A DNA stretch of 64,000 nt from Rheinheimera pleomorphica (lineage in GTDB: Bacteria > Pseudomonadota > Gammaproteobacteria > Enterobacterales > Alteromonadaceae), in NCBI RefSeq assembly GCF_011634895.1, contig NZ_SIRR01000007.1:248001-312000 (forward strand), given 5' to 3'. Below the pieces are notes generated by a model that was given only the letters and a program-made list of their open reading frames with translations, ran no database searches and had not been told where the DNA came from. A program made the translations under genes and the position numbers. Shown piece by piece: positions 62,678 through 64,000 of this stretch. Each line of letters starts with the position of its first letter. The stretch's first letter is position 1.

Positions 62678-64000
62678 CTGCCGATGACACCGCCGTCATC
62701 TTTGGTAATGATCACAGTAGCCGAGCGCGGCCGGTTTGTACCGCCGTCTGGCCAGTGGCTGGTGAAGTTCCCCGGTGTGGAGCGGTCACCCGGGTGCTGA
62801 ATATTCACAAACAGCGTTTTCATATCCGGGGTGGCACTAATGCCGGTGACTTCGCAGTCGGTTGGCCCGACTAAAAAGCGTTTTATTTGCCGTGTAACCG
62901 GGTCGGCCACTAACATTTGGTTATTGCCATAGGGGCCTTCACCTTGTTGCGAGCCACTCATATCGGTTTGGATCCACAACAGACCATTTTTATCAAACCA
63001 CAGGCCGTCCGGGCTGGCCAGGTGGTTCTCTGCGCTTAGCGTGAGGTCTGTACCCGGTGTTTCAGTACCGACATCACCGGCCAGCAAAAAGATATCCCAG
63101 TCAAAAGTGGTCGCCGCCTGCGTATCACGCTCATGCCAGCGGATAATATGGCCTTCGGTATTATCGGCACGGGGGTTAGCCGCATCGACCTGCTCGGCTG
63201 TGCGGCGGCTGTTGTTGGTTAGCGTAAAGTACACTTCGCCGGTTTCAGGGTGTACCGCACCCCATTCCGGCCTGTCCATCTTGGTAGCACCGGCCACATC
63301 GGCGGCTAAGCGGGTGTTTAGCAGCACATCGGCCTGATCGGCAAAACTGACACCGGCTGCGGCCGCTTTGGCGATAAAGTCGGCATTGTTAATGTCCAGC
63401 GCCAGCCAGTCGCCGCTGCCATCGTCGTTAAAGCGTGCGACATACAGGGTGCCTTCATTCAGTAAATGGCCACCGGCGGTGTTTTTATAATAAGGTGCGC
63501 GGGAGACAAACTTGTAAATGTACTCAAAGCGCGAGTCGTCACCAGAATACAACACCACCGGTTTGCCCTCTTCCAGCTTGCCAAAAATAATGCCTTCGTG
63601 GCCAAAGCGGCCCAGCGCAGTGCGTTTTTGTGGCACGCTGTCGGGGTTAAAGGGGTCTATTTCGACTATCCAGCCAAAGGTATTGGGCTCGTTGCGGTAA
63701 TCGTCTGCGGCTGTGGCACCAGTGCTGCTGGCATTAAAACGCTGGTAAACATCAGCCTGTGGCGTCGCCGTTTCCCAGAAGTAGCGGCCATTGTTGTCTG
63801 AAACGCCATAGCGGCTATGCTCACGCGGTTGCTCGGCATCGGTGTTGACAAAGTAGCCGGCCCAGTTTTCTTCACAGGTTAAATAGGTACCCCAGGGCGT
63901 AAAACCATTACCACAGTTGTTTAAAGTGCCGCGGGTCGCGCTGCCATCCGGGCTGTATTTTGTCACCACCTTGCTACTGCCGCGCACCGGGCCTGCCAGC
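62674..64000 (-). CDS. PhoX-family alkaline phosphatase (N-terminus outside window)
   Basis: The 442 codons present are the C-terminal part of a DUF839/PhoX phosphatase, a periplasmic calcium- and iron-dependent enzyme that releases phosphate from organic esters. The frame continues open to the edge. Metal-site segments are NNCGNGFTPWGTYLTCEENWAGYF, RFGHEGII, KMDRPEWGAVHPETGEVYFTLTNN and SPDGLWFDKNGLLW; the end is TVIITKDDGGVIGS. The signal peptide, probably of Tat type, lies beyond 64000. An in-frame GTG at 63987 should not be taken as the start. It overlaps the GGDEF-EAL gene by four bases. Confidence 0.92.
   Translation of the reverse strand, partial: LAGPVRGSSKVVTKYSPDGSATRGTLNNCGNGFTPWGTYLTCEENWAGYFVNTDAEQPREHSRYGVSDNNGRYFWETATPQADVYQRFNASSTGATAADDYRNEPNTFGWIVEIDPFNPDSVPQKRTALGRFGHEGIIFGKLEEGKPVVLYSGDDSRFEYIYKFVSRAPYYKNTAGGHLLNEGTLYVARFNDDGSGDWLALDINNADFIAKAAAAGVSFADQADVLLNTRLAADVAGATKMDRPEWGAVHPETGEVYFTLTNNSRRTAEQVDAANPRADNTEGHIIRWHERDTQAATTFDWDIFLLAGDVGTETPGTDLTLSAENHLASPDGLWFDKNGLLWIQTDMSGSQQGEGPYGNNQMLVADPVTRQIKRFLVGPTDCEVTGISATPDMKTLFVNIQHPGDRSTPGNFTSHWPDGGTNRPRSATVIITKDDGGVIGS

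Noticed and set aside
63985-63987. GTG at 63987 as the start of the PhoX gene
   Set aside because: The frame stays open to the window edge and the family has a longer N-terminal part with export signal, so this is an internal codon.

Overview
The window looks like a piece of chromosome from a polysaccharide-degrading, free-living marine or freshwater gammaproteobacterium of the Alteromonadales/Chromatiaceae type (Rheinheimera, Alishewanella or Arsukibacterium would fit). This rests on gene content and protein style: E. coli-like ilvIH, argA, speA, proB, malQ and YbbN, a high density of TonB-dependent receptors, and secreted chitin and starch enzymes. G+C is roughly half. I saw no rRNA, tRNA, CRISPR array, phage or insertion sequence. 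The ends of the window cut two genes, at 1-219 and 62674-64000.

Layout. 1-2708: end of a hydrolase-like gene and a penicillin-acylase-type lipoprotein. 2835-6019: a tightly overlapping four-gene minus-strand operon with a DarB/StlD-like ketosynthase, a heme-oxygenase-fold di-iron oxidase candidate, a histidine-rich membrane protein and an unrecognised protein; this is the best candidate for an undescribed pathway. 6085-7983: a GNAT pair and a divergent NRAMP-like transporter without the DPGN metal motif. 8182-10432: ilvIH. 10781-14645: YbbN with a METTL25-type methyltransferase, then two YihG-like acyltransferases. 14745-17631: divergent speA and speE. 17734-29825: DUF4124 proteins, a TonB receptor, an OmpA lipoprotein, proB with a short GlpD-like oxidoreductase, a DUF6351-like lipoprotein, argA and a membrane protein.

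29898-36176 is a chitin locus: an AA10 lytic polysaccharide monooxygenase and two GH18 chitinases, all exported and all on the minus strand, with a NagR-like operator upstream of the first gene transcribed. 36544-38752 is a yjfL-ygiB-ygiC-type operon, followed by an M13 metallopeptidase.

41097-57024 is a maltodextrin/starch locus: malQ overlapping a small AraC-type regulator, two TonB receptors, a flavin-dependent halogenase, an unknown protein and a large pullulanase lipoprotein. Three near-identical palindromes of form TGnATACGTATnCA lie in front of the araC-malQ unit and both receptors, so the locus probably forms one regulon under a LacI-type (MalR-like) repressor that is not encoded here. 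57219-64000 holds rhlE, a three-gene operon (small periplasmic binding protein, outer-membrane barrel, GGDEF-EAL protein) that resembles a VpvABC-type c-di-GMP module, and the C-terminal part of a PhoX phosphatase.
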